From Streptomyces sp. NBC_01439 (GTDB taxonomy: Bacteria; Actinomycetota; Actinomycetes; Streptomycetales; Streptomycetaceae), in assembly GCF_036227605.1 (NCBI RefSeq), contig NZ_CP109487.1, positions 2,604,001 to 2,668,000 on the forward strand: a stretch of 64,000 nt of DNA, given 5' to 3'. A program made the translations under genes and the position numbers. Under the pieces are notes generated by a model. It was given only the letters and a program-made list of their open reading frames with translations. It did not search any database and had not been told where the DNA came from. Below are positions 8,359-19,533 of the stretch, in pieces (the first letter of the stretch is position 1; each line of letters begins with the position of its first letter).

Positions 8359-9271
8359 GGCCCGCCTGGATCTGACGCTGGAAGGAAAGGTAGACCACCA
8401 GCATCGGGACCATCGCGATGGTGGCGCCGGCGAACAGCACCGGCAGGTCCGTCTCGTAGCCCATCTGGTACTGGAGCTGGATGAGCCCCTGGGTGAGCAT
8501 GTACCGCTCGGGGTCGGCGCTGCTCTGCGGCTGCATCAGCACGGCGGGCAGGATGTACTGGTTCCACTGGCCCAGGACGTTGAAGATCCCGACGCTGATC
8601 AGGCCGGGCTTGGCCATCGGCAGCATCACCTGGAAGAAGATCCGGGTGTCGGAGGCCCCGTCGATGACCGCCGCCTCGTGGATCGCGGTGGGCAGCGTCC
8701 GGAAGAAGGAGTGCATGAAGAAGACCGTGAAGGGCATCGAGTAGGCGACGTACACCAGGACCAGGCCCTGGTAGGTGTTCAGCATGTCGAAGCGCTTGAC
8801 CATGAAGAAGAGCGGTACGAGCGCCAGGAACACGGGGAACATCGCCCCGCTGACGAAGAAGTAGTAGATGAGCCGGTTGCCCGTGAAGGGGTAGCGGGCC
8901 AGTACGTACGCGGCCATGGAGCCGAAGAGCATGGTCAGCGGGACCGAGAACACCAGCACGATGAGGGTGTTGGCGAAGTAGCCCCCGATGCCCTTCGTCC
9001 AGGCCCGCCCGAAGGCGTCGAAGTGCCAGTTGGAGGGCCAGCTCAGGGCCGAGCCGCCGATCTGCGCGTCGGTCTTGAAGGCGCCGAGCGCCAGCCAGAG
9101 CAGGGGCAGCACGATCATGATGGCCCAGACGACCAGGAAGCCGTGCGAGAAGACGTTGAGGGTCGTGCCCTCGGAACGGCGCCCCTCCCGCTTCCCCGGC
9201 CGTCCGGTGGCGCCGGACCGCTCCGGGGCCTGCTCGCCCGGAGCCTTGATCACTGTGGACGGTGTGGTCAT
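8336..9271 (-). CDS. ngcG: N-acetylglucosamine/chitobiose ABC transporter permease NgcG
   Basis: MalG-type permease of a CUT1 sugar importer, 311 residues. A polar N-terminal tail of about 40 residues precedes six membrane segments. The EAA loop is visible as EAAVIDGASDTRIFFQVMLPMAKPG. It closes the ngcEFG operon, thirteen bases after ngcF, with GGGGAG before the ATG. No ATPase gene is present, as expected for CUT1 systems in Streptomyces, which share the MsiK ATPase encoded elsewhere. Specificity follows from the binding protein NgcE, not from this sequence. Confidence 0.87.
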   Translation of the reverse strand: MTTPSTVIKAPGEQAPERSGATGRPGKREGRRSEGTTLNVFSHGFLVVWAIMIVLPLLWLALGAFKTDAQIGGSALSWPSNWHFDAFGRAWTKGIGGYFANTLIVLVFSVPLTMLFGSMAAYVLARYPFTGNRLIYYFFVSGAMFPVFLALVPLFFMVKRFDMLNTYQGLVLVYVAYSMPFTVFFMHSFFRTLPTAIHEAAVIDGASDTRIFFQVMLPMAKPGLISVGIFNVLGQWNQYILPAVLMQPQSSADPERYMLTQGLIQLQYQMGYETDLPVLFAGATIAMVPMLVVYLSFQRQIQAGLTSATLK

Positions 9272-9284
9272 CGTGGAACTCCCC

Positions 9285-10229
9285 TCAGAACTCGATGCGC
9301 TCGCGGCGGGTGGCGCGCAGCGTGATGACGGAGAGGATCATGGTCAGGGCGAGCATGACCACGCCCATGGCGCAGGCGTATCCGCTCTTGCCGAAGTAGA
9401 GGAAGTTGCGCATCAGCACGGTCGACATGACCTCGCTGTGGTGGTCGGGGCCGCCGCCGAACTGGCCCGAGGTCATGGTCGACACCAGCACGAACATGTC
9501 CATCGCGGCGATGCCCAGGTAGACCGCGGAGGTCTGCACGGAGTCCCACAGCAGGGGCAGGGTGACCTTGAAGAAGGTCTGGGCGCGCCCGGCGCCGTCG
9601 AGGAGCGCGGCCTCGTAGACGTCCTTGGGGACCGACTGCATCGCCGCGGAGAAGAGGACGAGGTAGAAGCCGACGCCGTGCCAGACGACGACGAGGAGCA
9701 GGCACCACAGGACGAGGTTCGGCTCGTTGAGCCATTCGACCGGGTGGTTCGCGTCGATCAGGCCGAGCCCGGTCAGGAAGCCATTGAGCAGGCCGCCCTC
9801 GTCGCTGCGGTAGATCGCGCCGAAGAGCACGGAGAGGATGGCGAGGGAGAGGACCTGCGGGAAGAAGTAGACGACCTTGTAGAAGCGCGAGCCGCCGACC
9901 CCCTGCACTCCGCCGGCCCCGCCGCGCCCGCCCGCGTTCACCATGAAAGCGAAGAAGAGGGCGAGGAGGATGGTGACGAGCGGGACGAACACCAGGAGCA
10001 GCAGGTTGTGCCAGAGCGCGCCGCGGAAGACCTCGTCCTTGAGCAGGGCCGCGTAGTTGTCCGTGCCGACGAAGTCGAACGTCGGTGACTGCCCGGTCCA
10101 GTTGGTGAAGGAGTAGCCGAACGTCTGCACGTACGGCCAGATGACGAAGGTCAGGTACAGTGCGAGGGGCGCGAAGAGGAAGCCGGCGATGAAACCGTAC
10201 TTCCCTCTCCCCTGGGCTACGTGGCTCAT
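9285..10229 (-). CDS. ngcF: N-acetylglucosamine/chitobiose ABC transporter permease NgcF
   Basis: MalF-type permease of the same CUT1 importer, 314 residues. Hydrophobic segments start at FIAGFLFAPLALYLTFVIWP, and the EAA loop reads YEAALLDGAGRAQTFFKVTLPL. The start is ATG at 10229 (MSHVAQGRGKYGF), which sits between the ngcE stop and the first membrane helix; a longer frame back to 10325 would overlap the ngcE 3' end by 76 bases and adds a Gln-rich stretch unlike the family. It pairs with NgcG to form the channel. Confidence 0.87.
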   Translation of the reverse strand: MSHVAQGRGKYGFIAGFLFAPLALYLTFVIWPYVQTFGYSFTNWTGQSPTFDFVGTDNYAALLKDEVFRGALWHNLLLLVFVPLVTILLALFFAFMVNAGGRGGAGGVQGVGGSRFYKVVYFFPQVLSLAILSVLFGAIYRSDEGGLLNGFLTGLGLIDANHPVEWLNEPNLVLWCLLLVVVWHGVGFYLVLFSAAMQSVPKDVYEAALLDGAGRAQTFFKVTLPLLWDSVQTSAVYLGIAAMDMFVLVSTMTSGQFGGGPDHHSEVMSTVLMRNFLYFGKSGYACAMGVVMLALTMILSVITLRATRRERIEF

Positions 10230-10249
10230 GGTGTCCGTCCCCGCAGTGG

Positions 10250-11677
10250 TCAGCTGCGCTTGTTGTTCTTGGCGTTCGGGTCCTGCGCCGCCTTGTTCAC
10301 CGCGGCCTGTGCCCGCTTGATCCACTCCTTGGGCTGGATCCGCTGCGCCATGAGCTCATTGGACGCGTTCTGGATCTCCGTGTCCATCTCGCTGTACCAG
10401 TCGGGGTAGCGATAGCTGAAGGTGTTGGTGCCCGCCGCCTTGAGCGCCTCGACCGCCGCCTGGGTGCCGGGCCGCAGCTTGACGCCCGGGTCCACGCCGT
10501 CCTTGACCACCGTGAGCGAGTTGGCCTGCTGGGCGAAAATCGTCGACCATTCCCGGGACAGCATCGAACGGAGGAATTCCAGGGCCGCGGCCTTGTTGGC
10601 GGCCTTCTCCGGGACGATGAACGGCTCGTCGACGCCGGCCCGGATGGCTGCGAGGGGCATCTTGCTGTCCGCGAGCAGGGGCACCGGCAGGAACTTCATG
10701 TCGAAGTCCTCCGGGGTCTGCTTGAGCTGCTCGTTCTCCAGCCAGGACCCGCAGGGGATGAAGGCGGCCTTGTACTGGTTCCAGGCCGTCTGGGACTCCG
10801 TGTGGGTGAGGCCGTTGGTGCCCGGCATCAGCAGGCCCTTCTCGACCACCTCGTAGACCGCCTCGACCGCGGCGAGGGCGGCCGCGTTGCCCTCGAAGGC
10901 GTTCGGTTCGAGGTTGTCGATCGCCTTCACCGCGTCCGGACCGCCCTTCTTGGCGATCAGGTCCATGATGACGACGTTGATGTAGTACGGGAACTTGCCC
11001 TGGTGGGCGAGGCCGCCGATGCCCGCGTCCTTGGCCTTCGTACAGACGTCGAGGAACTCGTCCCAGGTCTTGGGCGGCGCCCAGCCCTTCTCCTTGAAGA
11101 GCTTGCCCGAGTACCAGAAGCCGAACACGGCGTACACGTACTTCAGGACGAGGTACTTGCCGCCCAGCATGCCCTGTTCGACGGCCCCGTCCACCAGGGT
11201 GTCGCGCACCTTCTTGCTCGGGTCGTCGAGCGAGGGCGCGTCGAGGACGGCGTTGAGCTCGGCCAACTGGCCGCCCTTGCCGAGCACGTCCAGCGGGATC
11301 TTCTGGGCGCCGGAGTCGTCGACGACGTCCGGCGGGGTCCCGCCGTTGAAGCGGGGCTGCAGCTTGGCGGTGATCTCCTGGGTGCCCAGGTGGGAGCTGG
11401 TGGTGCCCCACTTCTTGTCGAAGGCGGCCTCCCAGGCCTTCGCGTAGTCGTCGCCGAACCCGCCCTTGAAGACGACGACGTCCAGCTTGCCGCCCTTGGC
11501 GACGCCGAAGGGGTTCTCCTTGGTCACCGCCGCCTTGTCCGGGCCCTTCGTGGAGTTCTCCGCACCGCCGGAGGCACAGGCGGACAGGAAGCTCATCGTC
11601 GGTACCGTGATCAGTCCGAGTGCTGCGGAGCGCTTGATCAGGTCGCGGCGTCCGAGGCCCTCACCAGTGGATCCCAT
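10250..11677 (-). CDS. ngcE: N-acetylglucosamine/diacetylchitobiose-binding lipoprotein NgcE
   Basis: Substrate-binding lipoprotein of 475 residues. The N-terminus GRRDLIKRSAALGLITVPTM has a twin-arginine pattern and ends in the lipobox LSAC at about residue 34, so export may be by Tat. The body is an extracellular solute-binding protein family 1 fold (FNGGTPPDVVDDSGAQKIP, WYSGKLFKEKGWAPPKTWDE). The sequence strongly recalls NgcE of S. olivaceoviridis, which binds GlcNAc and chitobiose. It is the first gene of ngcEFG. A DasR-like site overlaps the likely -10 box about 140 bases upstream, which fits control by amino-sugar availability. Confidence 0.88.
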   Translation of the reverse strand: MGSTGEGLGRRDLIKRSAALGLITVPTMSFLSACASGGAENSTKGPDKAAVTKENPFGVAKGGKLDVVVFKGGFGDDYAKAWEAAFDKKWGTTSSHLGTQEITAKLQPRFNGGTPPDVVDDSGAQKIPLDVLGKGGQLAELNAVLDAPSLDDPSKKVRDTLVDGAVEQGMLGGKYLVLKYVYAVFGFWYSGKLFKEKGWAPPKTWDEFLDVCTKAKDAGIGGLAHQGKFPYYINVVIMDLIAKKGGPDAVKAIDNLEPNAFEGNAAALAAVEAVYEVVEKGLLMPGTNGLTHTESQTAWNQYKAAFIPCGSWLENEQLKQTPEDFDMKFLPVPLLADSKMPLAAIRAGVDEPFIVPEKAANKAAALEFLRSMLSREWSTIFAQQANSLTVVKDGVDPGVKLRPGTQAAVEALKAAGTNTFSYRYPDWYSEMDTEIQNASNELMAQRIQPKEWIKRAQAAVNKAAQDPNAKNNKRS

Positions 11678-11813
11678 GCTCTTGTCCTCGCCTTCGTCAG
11701 AAGTGTGAAGGAGGCCGGAGATTCACGGTGGTGGCCGTGCACGCGGACATCACCACAGGGCCCCGCCCGTCCCCCGGCCCGGAACCACTCGTCTCGCGGT
11801 GATCCGGACGGGC

Positions 11814-11829
11814 ACAGGTATAGTCCACT
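11814..11829 (-). promoter_or_regulatory. Putative DasR-responsive element (dre) at the ngcE promoter
   Basis: On the minus strand this reads AGTGGACTATACCTGT, matching 12 of 16 positions of the dre consensus AGTGGTCTAGACCACT (from memory). It overlaps a promoter-like pair TTGCTC (11841-11846) and TATACC (11817-11822) separated by 18 bases, so binding would block transcription of ngcEFG. DasR is the GlcNAc-linked GntR repressor of Streptomyces. Match quality is moderate. Confidence 0.5.
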
Positions 11830-11922
11830 TGCGCTCGTGTGAGCAAGATCATGCACATTTATGGCCACCAGTTTTTCCGAGTTGAGACCTGTCCGTCACA
11901 TGGACACGCCGCCGGACGAACG

Positions 11923-11959
11923 GAAGGGCCGTACCCCCTGGACGGGGGTACGGCCCTTC
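11923..11959 (-). terminator. Strong stem-loop terminator after the aconitase gene
   Basis: Perfect 16-bp stem (11923-11938 with 11944-11959) and a 5-base loop, starting 18 bases past the acnA stop codon. There is no U-run, as is common in Streptomyces. It separates acnA from the ngcE promoter region. Confidence 0.8.
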
Positions 11960-11976
11960 GGCGCCTATGCCGTGGC

Positions 11977-14793
<2,817 letters not shown>

Positions 14794-14825
14794 AGCGGGG
14801 GCGGCTGCGGTACGCCTTCGGCAGA

Positions 14826-14843
14826 TATCTCGATGTCGAGATA
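14826..14843. promoter_or_regulatory. 18-bp palindrome TATCTCGA-TG-TCGAGATA upstream of acnA
   Basis: Perfect 8-bp arms around a 2-base centre, three bases after the LacI-family gene and about 135 bases before acnA. The AT-flanked symmetry and promoter position suggest a dimeric-regulator operator. I cannot name the regulator. Confidence 0.5.
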
Positions 14844-14846
14844 ACT

Positions 14847-15944
14847 CTAGTACATGTCCGGGGGGAGGGACGAGGCGCGCACCCGCAGTCCTGCCGGGAC
14901 CGTCAGCTGACCAGGCGATTCCGCATGCCCGGATTCGATCAGGTTGACCAGGACAGACACCGCCGAAGCGGCGATCCGCTCGGGATCGAGGGTGACGGTG
15001 GTCACGGCGGGTTCGGTCTCGGCGTACGCCGGATCCTCGCTGGCGCAGACGAGCAGCAGCCCGTCGTGCCCCGGGTTGCCGGGGAATCCCGGTATGCCGG
15101 GATTGCCGGGCGCGCCGGGCGCGCCGGGCGTGCGCAGACCGTGGCGCGCGGCGGCGGCCAGCACCTGCCGGCCCCCCGGGTCGTACACGCAGTAGACGGC
15201 GTCGGGGCGGTCCGGCCCGGCGAAGGCGGAGTCGAAGGCGTGCCCCGCGGCGTCGTCCGGGTCGAAGGGGATCAGGAGGGGAGCCAGGCCCCGCTCCGCG
15301 CACCATTGTTCGTAGGTCGAGGTGACGGCCCCGGTGTAGAACTCCCGGCCGTAGCCCGAGTGCAGTGCGATCCGCCGGGCCCCGGACCCCGCGAGGTGGT
15401 CGAGCACCTCCCGGGTGGTGGCGGTGTGGTCGTTGTCCACCCACACGTCCCCCGGCCAGGGGTCGGGCGGCCGCCCGTCGAAGACCACCGGCAGACCCCG
15501 CGCCCGCAGGGCCCGCAGCACCGGGTCGCCGGCCGGGCTGTCGAGCAGCAGCATCCCGTCCACGGCGAGGGTGTGCCACAGCGGCTCGGCCCCCCGGTCG
15601 GCGGGCAGGGTGGTCAGGGCGTACCCGTGCGCGTGCGCGGCCGAGGTCGCCGCGGTGAGCCAGCGGGAGAAGTAGGCGATCCGCACGAAGTCCCAGGCGT
15701 CCCCCGCGTACGTGGTCACCGCGACCCCGAGGGTGCGGGTGCGCGGACCGCGGCGGGCTCCGTAGCCGAGCGCGCCCGCCACCTCGCGGACCCGTCGCCG
15801 GGTGGACTCGCCGAGGCGGCCGGTGCCGTTGAGCGCGTGCGAGACGGTCGCGGTGGAGACCTCTGCGGCGCGCGCGATGTCGGCGAGGGTCGGTCCTGGC
15901 GTCGGTCCCGGCGTCGGTCCCGGCGCGGGTGGGTGCTCTGGCAC
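14847..15944 (-). CDS. LacI-family transcriptional regulator with collagen-like insert
   Basis: Regulator of about 365 residues. The N-terminal helix-turn-helix reads LADIARAAEVSTATVSHALNGTGRL, followed by the periplasmic-binding-protein-like effector domain (LGVAVTTYAGDAWDFVRIAYF, VVFDGRPPDPWPGDVWVDND). The start is taken as GTG at 15944; the frame is open to 16022 but that part looks non-coding. Before the HTH is a Pro-Gly-Pro-Thr repeat. Unusually, a run of Gly-Pro-X triplets (APGAPGNPGIPGFPGNPG) interrupts the effector domain near residue 285. It is divergent from the amidohydrolase gene, which it may control through an operator-like sequence in the 92-bp gap. Ligand unknown. Confidence 0.82.
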   Translation of the reverse strand: MPEHPPAPGPTPGPTPGPTLADIARAAEVSTATVSHALNGTGRLGESTRRRVREVAGALGYGARRGPRTRTLGVAVTTYAGDAWDFVRIAYFSRWLTAATSAAHAHGYALTTLPADRGAEPLWHTLAVDGMLLLDSPAGDPVLRALRARGLPVVFDGRPPDPWPGDVWVDNDHTATTREVLDHLAGSGARRIALHSGYGREFYTGAVTSTYEQWCAERGLAPLLIPFDPDDAAGHAFDSAFAGPDRPDAVYCVYDPGGRQVLAAAARHGLRTPGAPGAPGNPGIPGFPGNPGHDGLLLVCASEDPAYAETEPAVTTVTLDPERIAASAVSVLVNLIESGHAESPGQLTVPAGLRVRASSLPPDMY

Positions 15945-15985
15945 GCGGCCATCGTACGGATTTCGTCGCCGGAGGCGGCTTCTGG

Positions 15986-15997
15986 TTAAGCGGTTAA
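15986..15997. promoter_or_regulatory. LacI-type operator candidate TTAAGCGGTTAA
   Basis: Near-perfect palindrome with a central CG, the hallmark of LacI-family operators, placed between the divergent LacI-family gene and the amidohydrolase gene. Only one symmetric pair mismatches. Inferred to serve autoregulation and control of the hydrolase. Confidence 0.45.
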
Positions 15998-16036
15998 TCA
16001 AACAGTGTCCTGGCCACACCAACGTTTGGAGTGGGC

Positions 16037-17956
16037 ATGACGTCTTCTTCGCACCTTTCCCGCCGGGGACTCCTCGCCGCCGCGGGGATCACCGGGGTCG
16101 CCGGGGCCACGGGCCTGCTGGGGGCCGCTCCGGCCGCGGCCTCCCCGGCGCCCTCGGCCGCTCCCTCCCCCGGGCGCGGTTCGGCGGCCCTGGTGGTCCA
16201 CCACGCCTCGGTGTTCACCGGGACCGGCGGCCGGGCGCCCGTCGAGGCCGTCGCGGTCGGCCGGGACGGCAAGATCTGGGCCACCGGCACGAACGCGGCG
16301 CTGCGCCGGTACATGGGCCGGGACACCGAGGTCGTCGACGCCCGGGGCAACACGGTCATGAGCGGCATCCACGACGGCCACGTCCACCCGCTCGGCGCGG
16401 GCGAGCGTTCGCTGTCCCCCTCGCTGGAGGGCGCGGAGACCACCTTGGCCGAGCTCCAGGAGATCCTGACCGGCTTCCTGGCCGACACGGGCGGCGCGGG
16501 CGCGGAGCCCGACCGCTGGCTGGTGGTCGAGGACTGGAACCCGGTCGGGCTGCTCCCCGTGGGCACCAACCCCCACCACACGATGCTGGACGCGCTCCCG
16601 ACCCGGCGGCCGATCGCCCTGGTCGGCGGTGACGGGCACAACCTGTGGGCCAACCAGCGGGCCCTGGACATCGCCGGGATCACGGCGGCCACGCCCGACC
16701 CGGTCGGCGGCAAGGTGGTCAAGGGCGCGGACGGGCGACCGACGGGCGTCCTGAAGGACGACGCCCAGGGCCTGGTGCGGCGGCACGTCCCCGAGCCCAC
16801 CCGGGCCGACCTGGTCGCGGCGTGCGCCAAGGTGCTGGAGCTGGCGGCCGCGTCCGGGGTCACGACGATGATGGACGCCCTGGTGGGACGGCACGAACTG
16901 GAGCTGTACCAGGCCCTGTCGGCGGCGGGGAAGCTGCCGCAGCGGATCGTCCCGGCGATCCGGCTGGAGGCGGAGCAGACCAAGGACCCGGCGGGATCGC
17001 TGGCGTACGCGCAGGGCCTGCGGCGGGAGTTCGCCGGTGTACGGGGGCTGCGGTTCGGGATGGTCAAGGTGTTCCTGGACGGGGTCATCGAGTACCCGGC
17101 GCAGACCGCCGCGCTGCTGAAGCCCTATCTCGACGGACAGGGCCGGCCGACCGGCAACCGGGGCGAGCTCTACACCTCGGCGGCGGACTACGGCCGGCTC
17201 AGCGCCGCCTTCAACCGGGCGGGCTGGCAGATGCACGCGCACGGCCTCGGCGACCGTGCGGTGCGCACGGCCCTGGACGGGTACGCGTACGCCAAGCGGG
17301 TGACGGGCCTGCGGGACGCCCGCAACGCGGTGGCGCACCTGCAGCTCGTGGACCCGGCGGACCTGCGGCGTTTCGCGCAGCTGGGGGTCACGGCGTGCAT
17401 GCAGCTCCAGTGGGCGGCGAAGGACACCTGGACGATGGAGGCGCTCCTGCCCTACATCGGACCCGAGCGGCACCGGTGGATGTACCCGGCGCGGAGCCTG
17501 GAGCAGGCGGGGGCGCGGCTGTCGGGCGGCTCCGACTGGCCGGTGGACGCCCTCCAGGTGTGGAACCAGCTGCGGACGGCGATCGACCGCCAGGGCGCCT
17601 TCGGGGCGGGCCCGCTCTACCGCGAACTGGAGGGGCTCGGCCGGGACGCGGTCCTGCGGATGCACACGTCGGGGACGGCGTGGCAGCTGCGCCAGGAGGA
17701 GCTGACGGGCACGGTGGAGCCGGGCCGGGCGGCGGACCTGGTGGTGCTGGACCGGGACGTGACGCGCTGCCCGGTGGCCGACATCAGCGGGACGGGGGTA
17801 CGGATGACCCTGGTCGGCGGCCGCGTGGTGCACGACGCGGATTCGGCGTCGGGCAGGGCGGCCTCGGCGCGGGTTGCGGGCGCCGCCTCGGGCCCGCGCC
17901 CGGCCTCGTACGCGACGGTGCACGCCGGGGGGCGCCACCACGCCTGCAAGCACTGA
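16037..17956 (+). CDS. Tat-exported metal-dependent amidohydrolase (YtcJ-like)
   Basis: Predicted amidohydrolase-3 family enzyme of 639 residues. The N-terminus SRRGLLAAAGITGVAGATG is a twin-arginine signal with an AAA cleavage region, so the enzyme should act outside the membrane. Metal-ligand motif GIHDGHVHPLG follows NTVMSG near residue 115, with further family motifs MHAHGLGDRAV, and SGGSDWPVDALQVWNQL near the C-terminus, closing with the composite-domain strand PGRAADLVVLDRD. The start is ATG at 16037 with GGAG eight bases upstream. It is divergent from a LacI regulator, which suggests a substrate-inducible catabolic role. Substrate cannot be read from the sequence. Confidence 0.85.
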   Translation: MTSSSHLSRRGLLAAAGITGVAGATGLLGAAPAAASPAPSAAPSPGRGSAALVVHHASVFTGTGGRAPVEAVAVGRDGKIWATGTNAALRRYMGRDTEVVDARGNTVMSGIHDGHVHPLGAGERSLSPSLEGAETTLAELQEILTGFLADTGGAGAEPDRWLVVEDWNPVGLLPVGTNPHHTMLDALPTRRPIALVGGDGHNLWANQRALDIAGITAATPDPVGGKVVKGADGRPTGVLKDDAQGLVRRHVPEPTRADLVAACAKVLELAAASGVTTMMDALVGRHELELYQALSAAGKLPQRIVPAIRLEAEQTKDPAGSLAYAQGLRREFAGVRGLRFGMVKVFLDGVIEYPAQTAALLKPYLDGQGRPTGNRGELYTSAADYGRLSAAFNRAGWQMHAHGLGDRAVRTALDGYAYAKRVTGLRDARNAVAHLQLVDPADLRRFAQLGVTACMQLQWAAKDTWTMEALLPYIGPERHRWMYPARSLEQAGARLSGGSDWPVDALQVWNQLRTAIDRQGAFGAGPLYRELEGLGRDAVLRMHTSGTAWQLRQEELTGTVEPGRAADLVVLDRDVTRCPVADISGTGVRMTLVGGRVVHDADSASGRAASARVAGAASGPRPASYATVHAGGRHHACKH

Positions 17957-17965
17957 GCGGGGGCC

Positions 17966-17992
17966 GGCGGGGCGCCGATGGGGCGCCCCGCC
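17966..17992. terminator. Bidirectional stem-loop between convergent genes
   Basis: Perfect 11-bp GC-rich stem with a 5-base loop in the 40-bp gap between the amidohydrolase and the convergent dehalogenase. It can serve both transcripts. Confidence 0.7.
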
Positions 17993-17996
17993 TGGC

Positions 17997-18881
17997 TCAG
18001 CCCACCGCGAGGCCGTGGCGGGCCGCCCAGGAGTTGAGTGCCGCGGCGATCTCCTCGGGCCGGTCCTCGGGGCAGAGGTGGGCGGCCGGGCCGCAGTACT
18101 CGCTCTCCAGCGCCGAAACGTTCTCCTCGCACCAGGCGACCGTCTCGGGGCCGACCATCAGGGCCGGTGAGCCGTCGAAGGTGAGCAGCAGCTTGGGCAC
18201 GTCCGGGCTGTCGGCCAGCCAGGCGTCGTACCTCTCGACGACGGCGTGCACATCGGCCGGATCGCCGTCGATCGGCAGCGAGCGGGCCCACCGCAGCATG
18301 GGCAGCCGGCTCCCGCGGGTCGGGTAGGGGGCGGCGTAGACGGCGCGGTCCGCCTCGCCCATCGGGTTCAGCACCGTCTGCCGGATGCTGTCCTCGATGA
18401 AGACGTTCCGGTCCAGGACCATCTCCTCCCCCACGCCCGGGGTGCGGATCGCCTCGAACCGGGCTCGCGCGGCGGGCGGGTACTGCGCCCAGCTCAGCGG
18501 CCGCACGATCGTCTCCATGAAGGCGATGCCGCGGACCCGGTCGGGGTGACGGGCGGCCCGGTCGAAGGCGAGCGCCCCGCCCCAGTCCTGACCGACCATC
18601 ACCACCTCGTGGAGCCCGAGGGCGTCGAACCACGCGTCCAGGTAGCGGGCGTGGTCCTCGAAGCGGTACTCCCCGCCCGGCTTTCCGGAGCGGCCCATCC
18701 CGATGAGGTCCGGGGCCAGGACCCGGACCCCGCCCCCGATCCGGGGCAGGACGCCCCGCCAGAGGTGGGAGGAGGTCGGGTTGCCGTGCAGGAACACGAA
18801 GGGGACGCCGCCGGAGCGCGCGCCGGCGTCACCGAGGTCCTCGTAGTACATCGTCGAGTCGAGTACGTCGATCGTGGGCAT
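17997..18881 (-). CDS. dhaA: Haloalkane dehalogenase (HLD-II type)
   Basis: Alpha/beta-hydrolase of 294 residues that would hydrolyse carbon-halogen bonds in haloalkanes, in the cytosol. The complete HLD-II catalytic pentad can be placed: nucleophile Asp99 in GQDWGG, base His268 in PAAHLCPEDRP, acid Glu123 in FMETIV, and halide-stabilising Asn34 (LHGNPTSS) and Trp100. The close match to the DhaA pattern separates it from epoxide hydrolases and haloacetate dehalogenases. It is divergent from a MarR gene with two inverted repeats between them, so induction through that repressor is likely. The natural substrate is unknown. Confidence 0.85.
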   Translation of the reverse strand: MPTIDVLDSTMYYEDLGDAGARSGGVPFVFLHGNPTSSHLWRGVLPRIGGGVRVLAPDLIGMGRSGKPGGEYRFEDHARYLDAWFDALGLHEVVMVGQDWGGALAFDRAARHPDRVRGIAFMETIVRPLSWAQYPPAARARFEAIRTPGVGEEMVLDRNVFIEDSIRQTVLNPMGEADRAVYAAPYPTRGSRLPMLRWARSLPIDGDPADVHAVVERYDAWLADSPDVPKLLLTFDGSPALMVGPETVAWCEENVSALESEYCGPAAHLCPEDRPEEIAAALNSWAARHGLAVG

Positions 18882-18915
18882 GGAAGGCCCCTTCCGTAAT
18901 CGTTGGCCTGACTAA

Positions 18916-18958
18916 CGTTTGCAACACAAACGAAGCTATATCGTTAGTGTCACTAACG
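18916..18958. promoter_or_regulatory. Two inverted repeats in the dehalogenase/MarR divergent promoter
   Basis: The 17-bp repeat CGTTAGTG-T-CACTAACG (18942-18958) is perfect and ends 19 bases before the marR start. A second, CGTTTG-N5-CAAACG, lies at 18916-18932 near the dehalogenase start, beside a CTAACG half-site. The arrangement is typical of MarR operators controlling the repressor and its divergent target. Confidence 0.7.
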
Positions 18959-18977
18959 CAACGGGTAGCATCACCCC

Positions 18978-19463
18978 ATGACCACGGAAGAGAACGGACC
19001 CCTCGTCCCCGCACGACTGCGCGAACTACCCAGCCGACTGCTGGGACAGGCGTCCACCCACGCGCAGCGACTCGTGACCGAGGGGCTAAGTGGGGCAGAT
19101 GCCCGCAAATGGCACTACGCGGCCCTGGTCGCCCTCGAAGAGTCAGGCCCGGCGAGCCAAGCCGCCCTCAGCGCCCGCACCGGCATCCACCGCAGCGACC
19201 TGGTCGCCGTCATCAACGAACTCGCCGCGCGCGAACTGGTGGAGCGCACCCCCGACCCCGAGGACCGCAGGCGCAACGTCATCACCCTCACACCGCCCGG
19301 TCGGCGACACCTGCGCACACTGGAACGGATCCTCGCCGCGGCCCAGGAGGAACTACTGGCCCCGCTGTCAATCGAGGAGCGCGAGCAGCTCACCCGCCTA
19401 CTGGGCCGCATCGTCGACCATCACGCGTACGGAGACCCCGTCATGGGATCTGATGGCCGGTAA
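18978..19463 (+). CDS. MarR-family transcriptional regulator
   Basis: Winged-helix repressor of 161 residues. The DNA-binding part reads ASQAALSARTGIHRSDLVAVINELAARELVERTPDPEDRRRNVITLT, with the wing motif DPEDRRRN diagnostic of MarR proteins; helices on both sides form the dimer interface. It is divergent from the haloalkane dehalogenase and separated by operator-like inverted repeats, so it probably represses both genes until a small-molecule ligand binds. The ATG start is the first in frame after the palindrome. Confidence 0.88.
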   Translation: MTTEENGPLVPARLRELPSRLLGQASTHAQRLVTEGLSGADARKWHYAALVALEESGPASQAALSARTGIHRSDLVAVINELAARELVERTPDPEDRRRNVITLTPPGRRHLRTLERILAAAQEELLAPLSIEEREQLTRLLGRIVDHHAYGDPVMGSDGR

Positions 19464-19506
19464 CTTCCACTCAATTCACCCATTTGCCGCACCCAACGCA
19501 AGGGTC

Positions 19507-19522
19507 ATCTCATATCTGAGAT
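19507..19522. promoter_or_regulatory. Palindrome ATCTCA-N4-TGAGAT before the HTH-MurA gene
   Basis: Perfect 6-bp arms with a 4-base spacer, ending 11 bases before the ATG at 19534. Since the gene encodes its own HTH domain, an autoregulatory operator is the simplest reading. There is no Shine-Dalgarno sequence between it and the ATG, so the mRNA may be leaderless. Confidence 0.5.
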
Positions 19523-19533
19523 AGCGTGCCCCC

